The notes under the pieces were generated by a model. That model made no database searches, was not told the DNA's origin, and saw only the letters and a program-made list of their open reading frames with translations. A stretch of DNA of 64,000 bases, from contig NC_022600.1 in assembly GCF_000484535.1 (NCBI RefSeq), positions 4,208,234 to 4,272,233 of the forward strand, given 5' to 3'. Both the position numbers and the translations under genes were made by a program. How positions within the stretch are numbered: the first letter of the stretch is position 1; each line of letters opens with the position of its first letter. Positions 16,846 to 26,253 of this stretch are shown in pieces. Source of the DNA: Gloeobacter kilaueensis JS1 (GTDB lineage: Bacteria; Cyanobacteriota; Cyanobacteriia; Gloeobacterales; Gloeobacteraceae).

Positions 16846-18003
16846 TCAGGTGATGAGCTTGATGACGTGCTGGGCAATCCGGCGGGCAGCTCCCGGCGTG
16901 CCCATGCGCGCCGTGCCGTTGAGCCGGATGCGCTCGCGCAGGGGCGCATCGGCCATCACCACCCGCACGCGACTGGCAAGTTCAGCCGGGCCGCCCTCGA
17001 CCAGTTGCACCGACTCGCCCAATAGCCGCGTCTGGGCCTCAGCAAAGCGCGGGGTAAATTGTGGCCCCTCCCCAGCCAGGGTAAAAACGGGCCTGCCCAG
17101 GCCGACGGCCTGCTCGGTAGCGGTCCCGGCCATCGCGATCACCAGATGAGACCGCTGCAGGCATTCGGCAAAGCGTCCCTGCTCAAGGTGAACTGTCAAT
17201 TTGTCGCGACGAAGCAGCGGTCCTTCTAGCTGCCAGCCCACGGGCAGATAGGCGCGGATGCCCTCGTCGCTCAGGCTGCCCGCCCGCGCACACAGCAGGT
17301 GGAGCGGCTGCGGAAAGGTGGCAGCGAGCGGCTCGACCGCCTGGAGCATCAAGGCGAGGTTGCGGCAGGCTTCTGGGGCACGGGAGCCGGGCAAAAGCAG
17401 CGCGACTACGGCACCGGCGGGCGGTGCCGTGGCCAGATCCGGCCCTGCCTCCAGCTTGTCCATCATCGGATTGCCGAGATAGACGGCCTGGGGCACCCAG
17501 CGGCGCAGGTTGTCGGTGGTCAGCCGATCGCGGGGGAAAGCCGCCCGGCAGGCGGGGCGATTGAGAAGCCAGCGTTCGAGGGACGTGTAGTCGGTGGGCC
17601 GCCCGCCCTGGTAATAGTCGGACTTGGCGGTGCCGACGAAGGCGTAGGGGGCTTTGCTCAGGTAGGCGAGGGCCAGAACGACGATGTCTCCCACCGCCAG
17701 CACCAGATCGCACGCGGGGGCCAGACGGCGCAGCGTGCGCCACTGCTCAAAGGTGAGGCGACCGAGGCCACCGCGCACGTCCTTCCAGAACTCGCGCACA
17801 TCCATATAGATAAAACCGCCCGAGGGCATCGTCCGGGTCGGCACGACGATCTTGAGGCCGAGTTGCCGATAGGCTTCTCCCTCACCGACCACCGGCAGAG
17901 CGAGAATTTCGACATCGTAGGCGAGCAATGCCTCGGCGATCCGGGTGGCAATCAGATCTTCGCCGTGGCCGTTGCTCAAGCACAGCAGCCGTTTTGTTGA
18001 CAC
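16846..18003 (-). CDS. Lipid-A-disaccharide synthase-related protein
   Basis: 385 residues from GTG 18003 (AGGAA about 6 nt upstream). The start KRLLCLSNGHGEDLIATRIA and the GT-B glycosyltransferase layout match the cyanobacterial LpxB-related family (TIGR03492). Key segments are MAGTATEQAVGLGRPVFTLA, the nucleotide-sugar-binding C-terminal half, and LLLPGSRAPEACRN. The family is not proven to make lipid A, and cyanobacteria often lack canonical lipid A, so a different glycolipid acceptor is likely. It precedes tamB (96-nt gap) on the same strand. Confidence 0.85.
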   Translation of the reverse strand: MSTKRLLCLSNGHGEDLIATRIAEALLAYDVEILALPVVGEGEAYRQLGLKIVVPTRTMPSGGFIYMDVREFWKDVRGGLGRLTFEQWRTLRRLAPACDLVLAVGDIVVLALAYLSKAPYAFVGTAKSDYYQGGRPTDYTSLERWLLNRPACRAAFPRDRLTTDNLRRWVPQAVYLGNPMMDKLEAGPDLATAPPAGAVVALLLPGSRAPEACRNLALMLQAVEPLAATFPQPLHLLCARAGSLSDEGIRAYLPVGWQLEGPLLRRDKLTVHLEQGRFAECLQRSHLVIAMAGTATEQAVGLGRPVFTLAGEGPQFTPRFAEAQTRLLGESVQLVEGGPAELASRVRVVMADAPLRERIRLNGTARMGTPGAARRIAQHVIKLIT

Positions 18004-18114
18004 GGATATTCCTGGGACTTTGGCCGACGCGCGCCCACTGGTGCCTATTGTACCTGCCGGGCAGGCGCTGCCGGCGGCGCGCTACACTTGAAAGGTTGAG
18101 CGCCGATCAGAGAC

Positions 18115-19053
18115 TTGTACATTCCAGGCATCGAAGTGCGCCTTCTGCGCGAGGGACTGGTGGAGTCGGTTCATTACTGTGAGGCGGTGGTGGTCGATCG
18201 CCGGGGCCGGGTACTCGCCCAGGGTGGCAGCAACCACTTGCCCGTCACTTTTATTCGTTCTGCCCTCAAACCTTTCCAGGCCCTGCCGGTGCTGCGCAGC
18301 GGCGCTCACCAGGCGTTTGGGATGGATAGCGCCGATCTGGCGTTGCTGTGTGCCTCCCACAACGGCGATCTGCTCCACGCCCGCAGAGCCTTCAACCTGC
18401 TGTGGCGCATGGATCTCGAACCGTCGGCGCTCAGTTGCCCGGTGCCGGAGGGCAAACACAGTCCCCTGGAACACAACTGCTCGGGCAAGCACTCCGGTAT
18501 GCTCGCCGTCTGCCGTCAGCGCGGCTGGTCGATCGAGCACTACGCCGAGCGCCGCCATCCTCTGCAACTTCTCATTACCCAGACCCTCGCCGAGCTGTTG
18601 GGGATGCCCATCGACGAATTTATCCAGGCCCGCGACGACTGCGGGGTGCCGACCTTTCAGTTTTCGCTCCAGCAGATGGCCTGGCTGTACGCGCAGCTTG
18701 CTTCGGGACAGGTGGCCGAACTGGAGTGCCTGGCACGGGCGATGATCCACCAGCCGACGATGGTGGCGGGCGAAGGCAAGTTCGACACGGTGCTGATGCA
18801 GCTTGGGGCCGGTCAACTGGTGAGCAAGACCGGCGCAGAGGGCGTGCAGTGCATTGGCCGCATGGGCGAGGGAATGGGCCTGGCACTCAAAGTCTACGAC
18901 GGCTCTAGCCGCGCCAAATATCCGCTGGTCATCCACCTGTTGCGGCAACTGGGCTGGATCGACCCGGCGGTGGCCGAGGCCCTCAATGATCGCTTCGCCG
19001 TGCTGGGCGAGCACCAGCGCCTCGAAGTGGTGGGCGAACTGGAGATGGTCTAA
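18115..19053 (+). CDS. Asparaginase (thermolabile L-asparaginase II family)
   Basis: 312 residues from TTG 18115 (a GTG at 18136 is possible). It hydrolyses L-asparagine to aspartate and ammonia in the cytoplasm. Family signatures: TFIRSALKPFQALPVL, CASHNGD, CPVPEGKHSPLEHNCSGKHS and RMGEGMGLALKV, all in the expected order, as in Rhizobium-type thermolabile asparaginases (PF06089). No signal peptide. It is divergent from the LpxB-related gene, and its 3' end overlaps the next, convergent gene by 4 nt. Confidence 0.9.
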   Translation: MYIPGIEVRLLREGLVESVHYCEAVVVDRRGRVLAQGGSNHLPVTFIRSALKPFQALPVLRSGAHQAFGMDSADLALLCASHNGDLLHARRAFNLLWRMDLEPSALSCPVPEGKHSPLEHNCSGKHSGMLAVCRQRGWSIEHYAERRHPLQLLITQTLAELLGMPIDEFIQARDDCGVPTFQFSLQQMAWLYAQLASGQVAELECLARAMIHQPTMVAGEGKFDTVLMQLGAGQLVSKTGAEGVQCIGRMGEGMGLALKVYDGSSRAKYPLVIHLLRQLGWIDPAVAEALNDRFAVLGEHQRLEVVGELEMV

Positions 19054-19436
19054 TCCAGCACGAGCGGTAGCCCCAGCTGAGCGGCGAAGTAATCGGCCAC
19101 CTCGCGGGCAAAGGCGGGGCGCTTCTCGAAGCTTTCCAGCCGATTCACCTTGCCGTCGGGGGCGCGCACCAGGCCGTAGCTGCTGTTGAGGCGCAGTTGT
19201 TCTCCCCAGTCGAGCAATTCGACCATCGCCCCTGTTCCCTCGCCTCCGCTGACGCGAAAAACGTAGTTGAACGTATTCTGGCGGGCGGCAGCGATCGTGG
19301 ACGGCTCGCCGTAATGGGCCATCAGTTTTAATCGCGCCTGATCGACTAGAGCAGCGTCGTTCCACTCGTGCAACAGCCGCGTCTCGAGGGTGAGGGCAAA
19401 ATAAAAGTCTTCGACAGAAACAAACTCCAGCTGCAT
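19050..19436 (-). CDS. Conserved hypothetical cyanobacterial protein
   Basis: 128 residues from ATG 19436, preferred because GAGGG lies about 5 nt upstream; a longer frame to 19463 has none. The protein is soluble and acidic (LEFVSVEDFYFALTLETRLL; SYGLVRAPDGKVNRLE). I do not recognise a known domain. It is convergent with the asparaginase gene. Confidence 0.7.
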   Translation of the reverse strand: MQLEFVSVEDFYFALTLETRLLHEWNDAALVDQARLKLMAHYGEPSTIAAARQNTFNYVFRVSGGEGTGAMVELLDWGEQLRLNSSYGLVRAPDGKVNRLESFEKRPAFAREVADYFAAQLGLPLVLD

Positions 19437-19544
19437 CCGCCCTCGATCCAGGTACGCTTCCAACCGATAACCCTACCAGCACTTGCCCCATTCGGACAAT
19501 CGCGGTCAGAATGAACACTGGTCCATCCCGCCGGGAATACCGCC

Positions 19545-20156
19545 ATGCCGGAAGACAATCAAGCACCGCCGCCCCCTGCCCAGAACGCCGCCGAGCCGCC
19601 CGCGCCCCCTCCGGTCTCAGAGGAGCCGATGCGCGTTGACACGCCTCCGGAGGCGGAGGGAGTCGCTTCTGAGGCCGCACCAAAACCGCCCCGGCCCAAA
19701 CCCGCCGCTGCTGCCGAGGGAGGCGAAGCGCCCCCCGCCCGTCCGGCCCGGCCCAAACCCGGCGAGGTGCCCGATAAACCTCTGGCCGATTACATCCAGC
19801 AGGACATCCTGCCTCTCCTCGAAAAGCGCATGAAGGCCGAAGGTGCGGGCGACATTGCCCTTTCTGCCGGCGAGAGCGACTTTACCGCCAGTTGGGAGGG
19901 CGGCAACAAGACGTTCACCGTCTACTTCGACGAGGGCAACCTCGAAGGGCGCAAGAGCATCGCCTACAACCAGGTCAAGTCCCCTGGCCGGGTGGTTCAG
20001 ATGTTCATGCCGCCGGAGCGCGGTTTTAAGGGCGTCGATGCGAGGCAGATCGTCGTCATGATCCTCCAGCAATTCACCTCGACCCTTACCTGGATCAAAA
20101 AGACCCCGGCCCAACCGGCAGCGGCAGGCGCAGGGGCAAAAAAACCGAAAAAGTGA
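19545..20156 (+). CDS. DUF2996-family protein
   Basis: 203 residues. Residues 1-75 are a Pro/Ala/Glu-rich, probably disordered stretch; residues about 78-185 are the compact domain (DYIQQDILPLLEKRMKAEG, YFDEGNLEGRKSIAYNQVKS, FMPPERGFKGVDARQIVVMI) that I recognise as DUF2996, a family of oxygenic phototrophs. The tail is Ala/Lys-rich. Function is not established. The long Pro-Ala segment is encoded by a very GC-rich stretch. Confidence 0.8.
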   Translation: MPEDNQAPPPPAQNAAEPPAPPPVSEEPMRVDTPPEAEGVASEAAPKPPRPKPAAAAEGGEAPPARPARPKPGEVPDKPLADYIQQDILPLLEKRMKAEGAGDIALSAGESDFTASWEGGNKTFTVYFDEGNLEGRKSIAYNQVKSPGRVVQMFMPPERGFKGVDARQIVVMILQQFTSTLTWIKKTPAQPAAAGAGAKKPKK

Positions 20157-20206
20157 CCGCTGCGGCTGCCCAATATAGCCGCCATTTTTGAAGTGCAAAG
20201 GGAAGC

Positions 20207-20680
20207 TTACTCCTGCAGGCTCTGGCGGCCATTTTTGACAATCTGCAACAGCTGGCTCAGGTCGCTTTCGAGCTTGCCCAGGACGCGCTCGGCGTACTGG
20301 TCAGCCCCGTTCTGCACCAATTGGGCCTGTTGCAGTGCGCTCTGCTGGATCGAGTCGGCTTCTTTTTGGGCCTGGGATTTGAGATCTTCGGCGCGCACCC
20401 GCGCCACGCGCAACAGTTCCGACTCCTCGACGATGCGCCCCGCCTGCTGCTCGGCGAGGGCGACCAGCCGTTCGGCTTCTTGCTGGGCCTGGGCAAGCAG
20501 TGTTTCGCTTTGCTCGACGACGCGCTCGGCCTCCTCGATCACCTTTGGCAGATTCATGCGGATGCGATCGAGGATGTCGAGAACGGCATTCTCGTCGATC
20601 AGCGTCCGCCCGGAGAAGGGAATGCGCGGCGAAGAGAGAATCATGTCCTCCAGGCGGTCAAGTTCTTTCTGGATGTTCAC
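20207..20680 (-). CDS. Coiled-coil protein, DivIVA/ATP-synthase-b-like
   Basis: 157 residues from GTG 20680, chosen because GGAGGA lies 7 nt upstream inside the end of coaD and the GTG overlaps the coaD stop in a GTGA junction. Residues about 45-150 form an almost unbroken coiled coil ([40 protein letters not shown]). Similar small proteins sit beside coaD in other cyanobacteria and are annotated as DivIVA- or F0-b-like; their role is not known. Translational coupling to coaD is suggested by the overlap. Confidence 0.8.
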   Translation of the reverse strand: MNIQKELDRLEDMILSSPRIPFSGRTLIDENAVLDILDRIRMNLPKVIEEAERVVEQSETLLAQAQQEAERLVALAEQQAGRIVEESELLRVARVRAEDLKSQAQKEADSIQQSALQQAQLVQNGADQYAERVLGKLESDLSQLLQIVKNGRQSLQE

Positions 20681-21165
20681 GTTCGTTCCTCCCACACAAA
20701 GCGCTGACGCAGTTCCTGCTCGATGTGGCCGGGGACCATATGTCCCACCGCTCCCCCAAACTGGGCAACCCCCTTGACCACCGAACTGCTCAAAAAACTG
20801 TATTCGGTCGAAGTGCTCAAAAACAACGTCTCGACCTGGCTTGCGAGGGTACGGTTGGTCTGGGCCATCTGCAACTCCGCCTCAAAGTCGGAAACGGCCC
20901 GCAAACCGCGCAACAGCACCCGTGCGCCCCGCACCCTGGCAAAGGCGACGGTGAGGCCATCGAAGCTCTCGACATCGACGTTGTCGATGTGGCAGACCGC
21001 TTTTTGAATCTGACTGAGGCGTTCCTCGACGGTGAACAAAGGGGTTTTGGCCGGGTTGCGCAGCACCGCCACGATCACCCGCTCAAAGAGGCGGGCCGCG
21101 CGCTCGATCAAGTCCAGATGGCCGTAGGTCAGAGGATCGAAGCTCCCCGGATAAAGTGCAATCAA
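20677..21165 (-). CDS. coaD: Phosphopantetheine adenylyltransferase
   Basis: 162 residues, full length. It transfers AMP from ATP to 4'-phosphopantetheine to give dephospho-CoA, the penultimate step of CoA synthesis. The start [20 protein letters not shown] contains the nucleotidyltransferase T/H-x-G-H motif, and [17 protein letters not shown] is the ISSTxVR-type region. It starts 4 nt after nadB ends, so it is in one operon with nadB and the downstream coiled-coil gene. Confidence 0.96.
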   Translation of the reverse strand: MIALYPGSFDPLTYGHLDLIERAARLFERVIVAVLRNPAKTPLFTVEERLSQIQKAVCHIDNVDVESFDGLTVAFARVRGARVLLRGLRAVSDFEAELQMAQTNRTLASQVETLFLSTSTEYSFLSSSVVKGVAQFGGAVGHMVPGHIEQELRQRFVWEERT

Positions 21166-21169
21166 TGGA

Positions 21170-22756
21170 CTAGCCTGAGAATGGTCTTATTGTAGCGACC
21201 GATAACGGAGTTTGCGCGAGGCGGTTGGCTGTGATCTCGGTGTGGACCTGCCAGGCCGAGTCGCTTGCGGGGTAGTCGCGCCGGTAGTGGGCCCCCCGCG
21301 ACTCGGTGCGAAAGAGCGCCGATCTTAACAACAACTCCGCGACGATTACGAGGTTGCGCACTTCGAGGGCAGAGCGTTCGCTCGTCGAATCGTCGTCGAG
21401 AATCTGCTGCTTCCAGAACTGCAATTGCTCCAGTCCTTTTTGAAGCCCGGCCTGCTCGCGGATGATGCCGCAGGTGCGCCAGACCAGCCAGGGCAATTCG
21501 TTGCGGATGCGCTGCACCAGTTCTAGATTAGAAGGCTGCTGAGCGGCGGCGGGCGGAAAGCGAATCACCTCCGGCTTGCTCTCGCGGCTGTGGCGAACGG
21601 CCAGCGCGATGCGGTGGGCAAACACCAGGCACTCCAGTAGCGAGTTGCTCGCAAGCCGATTGGCCCCCTGCACGCCGGTGGAGGCTACTTCCCCCACGGC
21701 GTAGAGCCCCGGCAGGCTGGTGCGTCCGTCGAGGTCGGTGACGATGCCCCCCATCCAGTAGTGGGCGGCGGGAGCGACCGGCACCGGCTCGTCAAAGACA
21801 TCGATGCCAAATTTGCGGCAGACCTGGGCAATAGTCGGGAAGCGCTGAGCGATCGTCGCCTCGCCGATGGGCCTGAAGTCGATGAGCACATGGCCTGCCC
21901 CGGTGCGCTGGAGTTGATCGAAGATGGCACGGGCGACCACGTCGCGGGGAGCAAGTTCCAGCCTCGGATCGTAAGCGCCCATAAAGCGCTCGCCCGCCAG
22001 ATTGATCAGGTGCGCCCCTTCGCCGCGCACCGCCTCGGTGATGAGAAAGCGGGGAGCCCCCTCCAGCGAGAGCACCGTCGGATGAAACTGCACGAACTCC
22101 AGATCCCGCAGGCACACCCCGGCCCTGGCGGCCATCGCCAGACCGTCGCCCGTCGCCACCGCCGGGTTGGTGGTGGTGGCAAAGACCTGGCCCGCCCCGC
22201 CGGTCGCAAGCACCGTCACCGGGGCCATGTACCACTCCCGCGTTCCTGCCGCATCGACCAGCACCCCCCGGCAGCGGCCACCGTCGATTGCAAGGTCGAT
22301 GGCGAGTGCTTCTTCGATCACCCGGATGTTGCCCAGGGCGCGCACCTCCTCGACCAGGGCGCGCACCAGTTCGCGGCCCGTCGCATCGGCGGCGTGCAGG
22401 ATGCGGCGGCGGGAGTGGGCGGCTTCGAGGGTGACGGCAAGCCGGCCCTGGTAGCGGTCAAATTCGACCCCGAGACCAATCAGCTCACCGATGCGCGCCG
22501 GAGCTTCTTCGACCAGCACCCGCACCGCCTCCGGCTCGCACAGCCCGGCCCCCGCTTTGAGGGTGTCCTCGTAGTGCAATCCAAACGAATCGTCCGACTC
22601 GACGACGGCGGCGATGCCCCCCTGGGCCCACTGACTCGCCGAGAGCGTCAGGTTTTCTTTGGTGAGAAGCGCCACCCGCCAGTCGCGCGGCAATTTGAGG
22701 GCCGTGTACAGTCCCGCCGCTCCGCTGCCGACAATGATCGCGTCGTAGGCTTTCAT
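21170..22756 (-). CDS. nadB: L-aspartate oxidase
   Basis: 528 residues. FAD flavoprotein that oxidises aspartate to iminoaspartate, the first step of NAD synthesis. Seen: dinucleotide-binding start [20 protein letters not shown], the substrate loop around [20 protein letters not shown], and [20 protein letters not shown]; the succinate dehydrogenase/fumarate reductase-type C-terminal domain follows. It is the first gene of nadB-coaD-coiled coil, a pairing of NAD and CoA synthesis. Confidence 0.95.
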   Translation of the reverse strand: MKAYDAIIVGSGAAGLYTALKLPRDWRVALLTKENLTLSASQWAQGGIAAVVESDDSFGLHYEDTLKAGAGLCEPEAVRVLVEEAPARIGELIGLGVEFDRYQGRLAVTLEAAHSRRRILHAADATGRELVRALVEEVRALGNIRVIEEALAIDLAIDGGRCRGVLVDAAGTREWYMAPVTVLATGGAGQVFATTTNPAVATGDGLAMAARAGVCLRDLEFVQFHPTVLSLEGAPRFLITEAVRGEGAHLINLAGERFMGAYDPRLELAPRDVVARAIFDQLQRTGAGHVLIDFRPIGEATIAQRFPTIAQVCRKFGIDVFDEPVPVAPAAHYWMGGIVTDLDGRTSLPGLYAVGEVASTGVQGANRLASNSLLECLVFAHRIALAVRHSRESKPEVIRFPPAAAQQPSNLELVQRIRNELPWLVWRTCGIIREQAGLQKGLEQLQFWKQQILDDDSTSERSALEVRNLVIVAELLLRSALFRTESRGAHYRRDYPASDSAWQVHTEITANRLAQTPLSVATIRPFSG

Positions 22757-22807
22757 GATTCGCTATTATCGGCGATCCGGCCCGCAAGAACGCTCACCCA
22801 AAAGCCC

Positions 22808-22839
22808 AAGACCCCCGGAGAAATTTCTCCGGGGGTCTT
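22808..22839 (-). terminator. Perfect 32-bp palindrome, terminator of psaC
   Basis: Each half is AAGACCCCCGGAGAAA or its exact complement, with no loop required beyond the central AAATTT. It lies 30 nt past the psaC stop and is followed on the minus strand by a short T-containing tract (GGGCTTTT). The stem is strong in both directions, but only the psaC side has a gene ending into it. Confidence 0.85.
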
Positions 22840-22868
22840 GAGGGGATGATGGCGCTATAAAAGGCCGG

Positions 22869-23114
22869 CTAGTAGGCCAGACCCATACTGCGGGTCGTCT
22901 CCGCTCCCAGGTAGACACGGATGCTCAGAAAATCGGTGGGGCAGGCGGTTTCACACCGCTTGCAACCGACGCAATCTTCTGTCCGTGGCGAGGCAGCGAT
23001 CGTACCCGCCTTGTTGCCGTCCCAGGGAACCATCTCCAGGACGTCGAGGGGACAGGCACGGACGCACTGGGTGCAGCCGATGCAGGTGTCGTAGATTTTG
23101 ACAGCGTGCGACAT
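22869..23114 (-). CDS. psaC: Photosystem I iron-sulfur centre subunit PsaC
   Basis: 81 residues. Two ferredoxin-like CxxCxxCxxxCP motifs ([12 protein letters not shown] and [12 protein letters not shown]) bind the terminal [4Fe-4S] clusters FA and FB of photosystem I, which pass electrons to ferredoxin. The C-terminus ([15 protein letters not shown]) is the canonical PSI-docking tail. Residue 34 is Asn (WDGNKAG) where most cyanobacterial and plant PsaC have a ninth, non-ligand Cys (WDGCKA). Monocistronic: promoter gap upstream, strong terminator downstream. Confidence 0.98.
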   Translation of the reverse strand: MSHAVKIYDTCIGCTQCVRACPLDVLEMVPWDGNKAGTIAASPRTEDCVGCKRCETACPTDFLSIRVYLGAETTRSMGLAY

Positions 23115-23210
23115 GGGACGCTCCGATTTGGCCTTGCGGCAGACACTTATGAGGCAGTGTAGCCCCTCGCCGCCAAAGTTGCCGAATTCACCGAGCGCTT
23201 GTTAGAGAAC

Positions 23211-24167
23211 TTAATGAAGAGTCGTGTTGAGGGGGGTGCGCTTCTTAAAAGGCAACAGCGGGCGGCCACTCAAGCTCTGCCAGTACAGGCCGCCTACCAG
23301 GGCGATAAAGAGGGCGTAGCCCACCAGTTGCACCAGATAAAAGTGCTCGGTATAGCCAAAAAGAGCGTTCAAGAGGGCACCGGGAAAGCGATTTTCAGGC
23401 AACACCCGCGAGCCGTCCCAGATCCCAGGACCAAGAATGCAGGAGGCATTGCGGCTGAAGCGCTCGCTAAAAAAGCACAGTTGCTCGGAGGCGCGGTCGA
23501 TCTGGGCAAAGGCGTGCAGGGCGGCATCGAAGTGGGCGAGGGCGGCGACCACCAGCCCGGCGACGATCAGCAGCAGCAGCACCCCCATCGTCTGGAAAAA
23601 GCGGCGCAGGTCGATGCGCACCCCCCACTTAAAGAGCAAAAGGGCGATCAAAGCCGCCGCCGCAATGCCCAGGACGGCCCCCAAAGTTGCAAACAGGCCC
23701 TCCTCAAAGCGCGAGGCAATAAAGAGCACCGTCTCAAACCCCTCCCGCACGACAGCAAAGACGATCAAGCCCAAAATCGCCCAGCCCGCCTGCTCGTCGC
23801 GCTGGAGGGCCACCCCCACCGAAGTCTCAAGCTGACCTTTCATGGCGCGGGCCTGGCGGGTCATCCAGAGCAGCATCCAGCTCAGCATCGCGATCGCAAG
23901 CACGCTGAAGACGCCTTCTAACAGCGGTTCGATCACCGGAGCGTAGCGCTGGTTCGCCTCGCCCAGATGGGCAATGAGCCAGCCAAAAAGCCCGCCGATG
24001 ATGGCACTGGCAACCAGACCGAGCCCGACGCCGCTCCAGACCCAGCGGGCGAGGTGGGCGCGATTGGCCTTTTTGAGGTAGGCCAGCACGATGCCCACGA
24101 CCAGAGCCGCCTCTACCCCCTCCCGCAGGGTGATGGCGAAGGTGGGCAGCACCGAGGCAAAATCCAT
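23211..24167 (-). CDS. FTR1-family high-affinity iron permease
   Basis: 318 residues with about seven membrane helices. Two iron-binding REGxE-type motifs are visible: REGVEAALVVGIVLAYLKK near the N-terminus and VREGFETVLFIA about residues 135-150, as in yeast Ftr1p and bacterial EfeU. It would carry Fe(III) across the cytoplasmic membrane after oxidation. It starts 7 nt downstream of the lipoprotein gene and follows the multicopper oxidase gene, forming a likely three-gene operon. The last 20 residues are basic (LLPFKKRTPLNTTLH). Confidence 0.92.
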   Translation of the reverse strand: MDFASVLPTFAITLREGVEAALVVGIVLAYLKKANRAHLARWVWSGVGLGLVASAIIGGLFGWLIAHLGEANQRYAPVIEPLLEGVFSVLAIAMLSWMLLWMTRQARAMKGQLETSVGVALQRDEQAGWAILGLIVFAVVREGFETVLFIASRFEEGLFATLGAVLGIAAAALIALLLFKWGVRIDLRRFFQTMGVLLLLIVAGLVVAALAHFDAALHAFAQIDRASEQLCFFSERFSRNASCILGPGIWDGSRVLPENRFPGALLNALFGYTEHFYLVQLVGYALFIALVGGLYWQSLSGRPLLPFKKRTPLNTTLH

Positions 24168-24174
24168 TGAATCC

Positions 24175-25152
24175 TCACGCCGAAACGACTGCTTTGCTGG
24201 TCCGCTCGACCGCCTGAATCGAGGCAGTGACTTCGCTGACGCTCAAGATGGGTTTACCGGGCGGCTCGATCCCAGGCCAGGCGCTCGAAAGTCTGCGCAG
24301 GTCCGCCGCGAGCACTTTCTCGCTTTTAGGGTGGCTTTTGCCCAGAGCCGGGGCGATCCGGGCGAACAGTTCGTTGGCGTGCAGCACAAAGCCCCGCGAG
24401 TCCTCGTACTCGATCTGGGCGACGATCTTGTTGCCGCTCACGGCGGCGGAATATTCTGCCGCTGCCGCATCCAGAAGCCCGCCAATCACCTGGAGGGTAA
24501 AGGCGGGTTCGGCCCGCTCCGTCGCCGGGACAGCCGCGATTGCCCTGTCGATGGCAGCCAGGGCCGCCTGCAGGCCGGGGGCAATCTCAGGGCTGGTGGG
24601 CTTAAAGCGCACCAGATCCTGCAGCTTCAAAAGCGCACTTTTAAATTCGGGCACCTGGCGCTCGTTGAGCTGATCTTCGACGTCGAGATAAATTTCTTCG
24701 ATCGGATGGCCGATGTGGGGCAGCGCCTGTTCGGGCCGTCGGCGCACGAGCAGTTCCTGGGCCACCAGCAGGTGGCCGCGCATCAGACCGAGCTTGGTGA
24801 GGTAGGCAACGTCGCGGGCCTGACCGGTGAGGACCACTTCCTCGACGCTCACCTGGTCTTTAACTTGATCGAACTGGGCCTGGGTGAGCACTTTTTTGCT
24901 CACCAGTTCCTCCGTCGAGGCGTAGGGCCGGGCGGCCTGGATGCGGTTGGAGAGGGCCGGAATGCCCAGCTGGCCTTCGAGGGTGTCCAGTTCTGAGAGG
25001 ATGGCGGTGTTGATGTTGATGGGCGGACGGCTTGCTGTTACCGTAGCGACGGCGCGCGCCTCGGGCGGCGGGGGGGGGCTGCTGCAGCCGACCAGCAGTA
25101 CCAGCAGCAGGCCCAGGGGCAACAGCGAGCGGCATGGATGCATTCGCGACAC
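24175..25152 (-). CDS. Lipoprotein with helix-hairpin-helix segment and EfeM/EfeO-like imelysin region
   Basis: 325 residues. Signal peptide with lipobox (LLLVLLVGCSS, Cys about 23), a Pro-rich linker, then a ComEA-like helix-hairpin-helix segment (about 45-100: ININTAILSELDTLEGQLGI, ARPYASTEELVSKKVL). The remainder is an all-helical domain (about 110-320) resembling the metal-binding EfeM/EfeO or imelysin-like proteins that partner FTR1 permeases. Context (FTR1 permease downstream, ferroxidase upstream) supports a periplasmic iron-delivery role. The HHH part is odd for an iron-binding lipoprotein. Confidence 0.8.
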   Translation of the reverse strand: MSRMHPCRSLLPLGLLLVLLVGCSSPPPPPEARAVATVTASRPPININTAILSELDTLEGQLGIPALSNRIQAARPYASTEELVSKKVLTQAQFDQVKDQVSVEEVVLTGQARDVAYLTKLGLMRGHLLVAQELLVRRRPEQALPHIGHPIEEIYLDVEDQLNERQVPEFKSALLKLQDLVRFKPTSPEIAPGLQAALAAIDRAIAAVPATERAEPAFTLQVIGGLLDAAAAEYSAAVSGNKIVAQIEYEDSRGFVLHANELFARIAPALGKSHPKSEKVLAADLRRLSSAWPGIEPPGKPILSVSEVTASIQAVERTSKAVVSA

Positions 25153-25248
25153 CTTCCTCCCTAAAAACGCTGGTCAATAAGCCCGCAATCCGTTGCGAGA
25201 TTAATAGAAATCAGTCGCAATAGCAAGTGTAACCGAAACGGAGCCGAT

Positions 25249-26253
25249 TCAACTGTGGGCATGGCCAGTATCGATGGCAGCCGGAGCGGTGCCGTCGGCG
25301 GGCAGCACCAGAAACTGGCCCATGCAACCGTTTTCGGCGACGACATCCTGGTGGGGATGAAACATGTACGCCCCCGGATAGCGGTAAGAAAATTCGAGAA
25401 TGTGGCGCTCGGCGGTTCCCATCGTCACTACATCCGCCTCCTCGGTGGCCTCAAGGGTGCGGCCCGTGCGCAGGAGCCGAAAGAAGTTGGCGTGCAGGTG
25501 AAAGGTGAGGGCGGGTTGCCACTCGACCATGTTGAGCAGATAAAGCCGCACCAGCTGGTCTTGATAGATGCGGATCGGGTGCTGGAGGTAGTAGTTGGGG
25601 ATGCCGTTAAAAGCGTAAATATCGTTGCGGCCCCGGTCATAAAGGTCAAAGCCGCCCATCACCAGCACCATTTCGTCGGCGGGTGCGCGTCCATCGGGCG
25701 GATCGACGATGAACATGCCGTAGAGCCCTTTGCTGATGTGGCGGGCCACCGGCGAGATGTGGCAGTGGTAGAGGTGAACGCCGAACGGCTCAGCGTCGAA
25801 CTCGTAGATCGTCGCCGCCCCGTCGCGCACGGGCCGGATACCGTCCATGGCACCCGAATGGACCCCATGAAAGTGCATCGTGTGGGCGTGGCCGCCGTGG
25901 TTGACAAACAGCACCCGCACCCGCTCGCCCGCCTGGGCCCGCAGGGTGGGGCCGGGGATGCGGCCACCAAAGTTCCAGCTGATAAACGAAAGGGCCGGGT
26001 TGAGCTGCACGCGGCCTGTGCGCGCCTCGATCCGAAATTCGCGCACGCGGGTGCCGTTTTCTTGCTTGAGCGTGCCGTAATCGAACTGGCGCAACAGCGC
26101 CATCGGGTTGAAGGCGCTCACCTCCGCAGCGCCACTGGCAGGCGGAATGCGCACCGCCGAGCGCCGACGCAACAGGTAGGGCAGCGCCGTCGCCCCCGCT
26201 ACCCCGGCTCCTGCCAGTCCCCAACCCAGTAGTTGCCGCCTGCCGACCTTCAC
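25249..26253 (-). CDS. Two-domain multicopper oxidase, probable ferroxidase
   Basis: 334 residues from GTG 26253. A Tat-type signal (GRRQLLGWGLAGAGVAGATA) is followed by two cupredoxin domains. Copper ligands are visible in HTMHFHG, HLYHCHISPVARHISKGLYG and FHLHANFF. The last His motif (FHPHQDVVAENGCMGQF) lacks the usual HCH spacing, so a type-1 centre in domain 1 is more likely. In operon with an iron lipoprotein and an FTR1 permease, oxidation of Fe(II) is the natural role (inference); nitrite-reductase-like or other two-domain oxidases are alternatives. Translation starts inside a perfect inverted repeat. Confidence 0.88.
   Translation of the reverse strand: MKVGRRQLLGWGLAGAGVAGATALPYLLRRRSAVRIPPASGAAEVSAFNPMALLRQFDYGTLKQENGTRVREFRIEARTGRVQLNPALSFISWNFGGRIPGPTLRAQAGERVRVLFVNHGGHAHTMHFHGVHSGAMDGIRPVRDGAATIYEFDAEPFGVHLYHCHISPVARHISKGLYGMFIVDPPDGRAPADEMVLVMGGFDLYDRGRNDIYAFNGIPNYYLQHPIRIYQDQLVRLYLLNMVEWQPALTFHLHANFFRLLRTGRTLEATEEADVVTMGTAERHILEFSYRYPGAYMFHPHQDVVAENGCMGQFLVLPADGTAPAAIDTGHAHS

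Noticed and set aside
18082-19683. 533-codon minus-strand frame over the asparaginase gene
   Set aside because: It covers the asparaginase and the conserved hypothetical gene in other frames and shows no domain.
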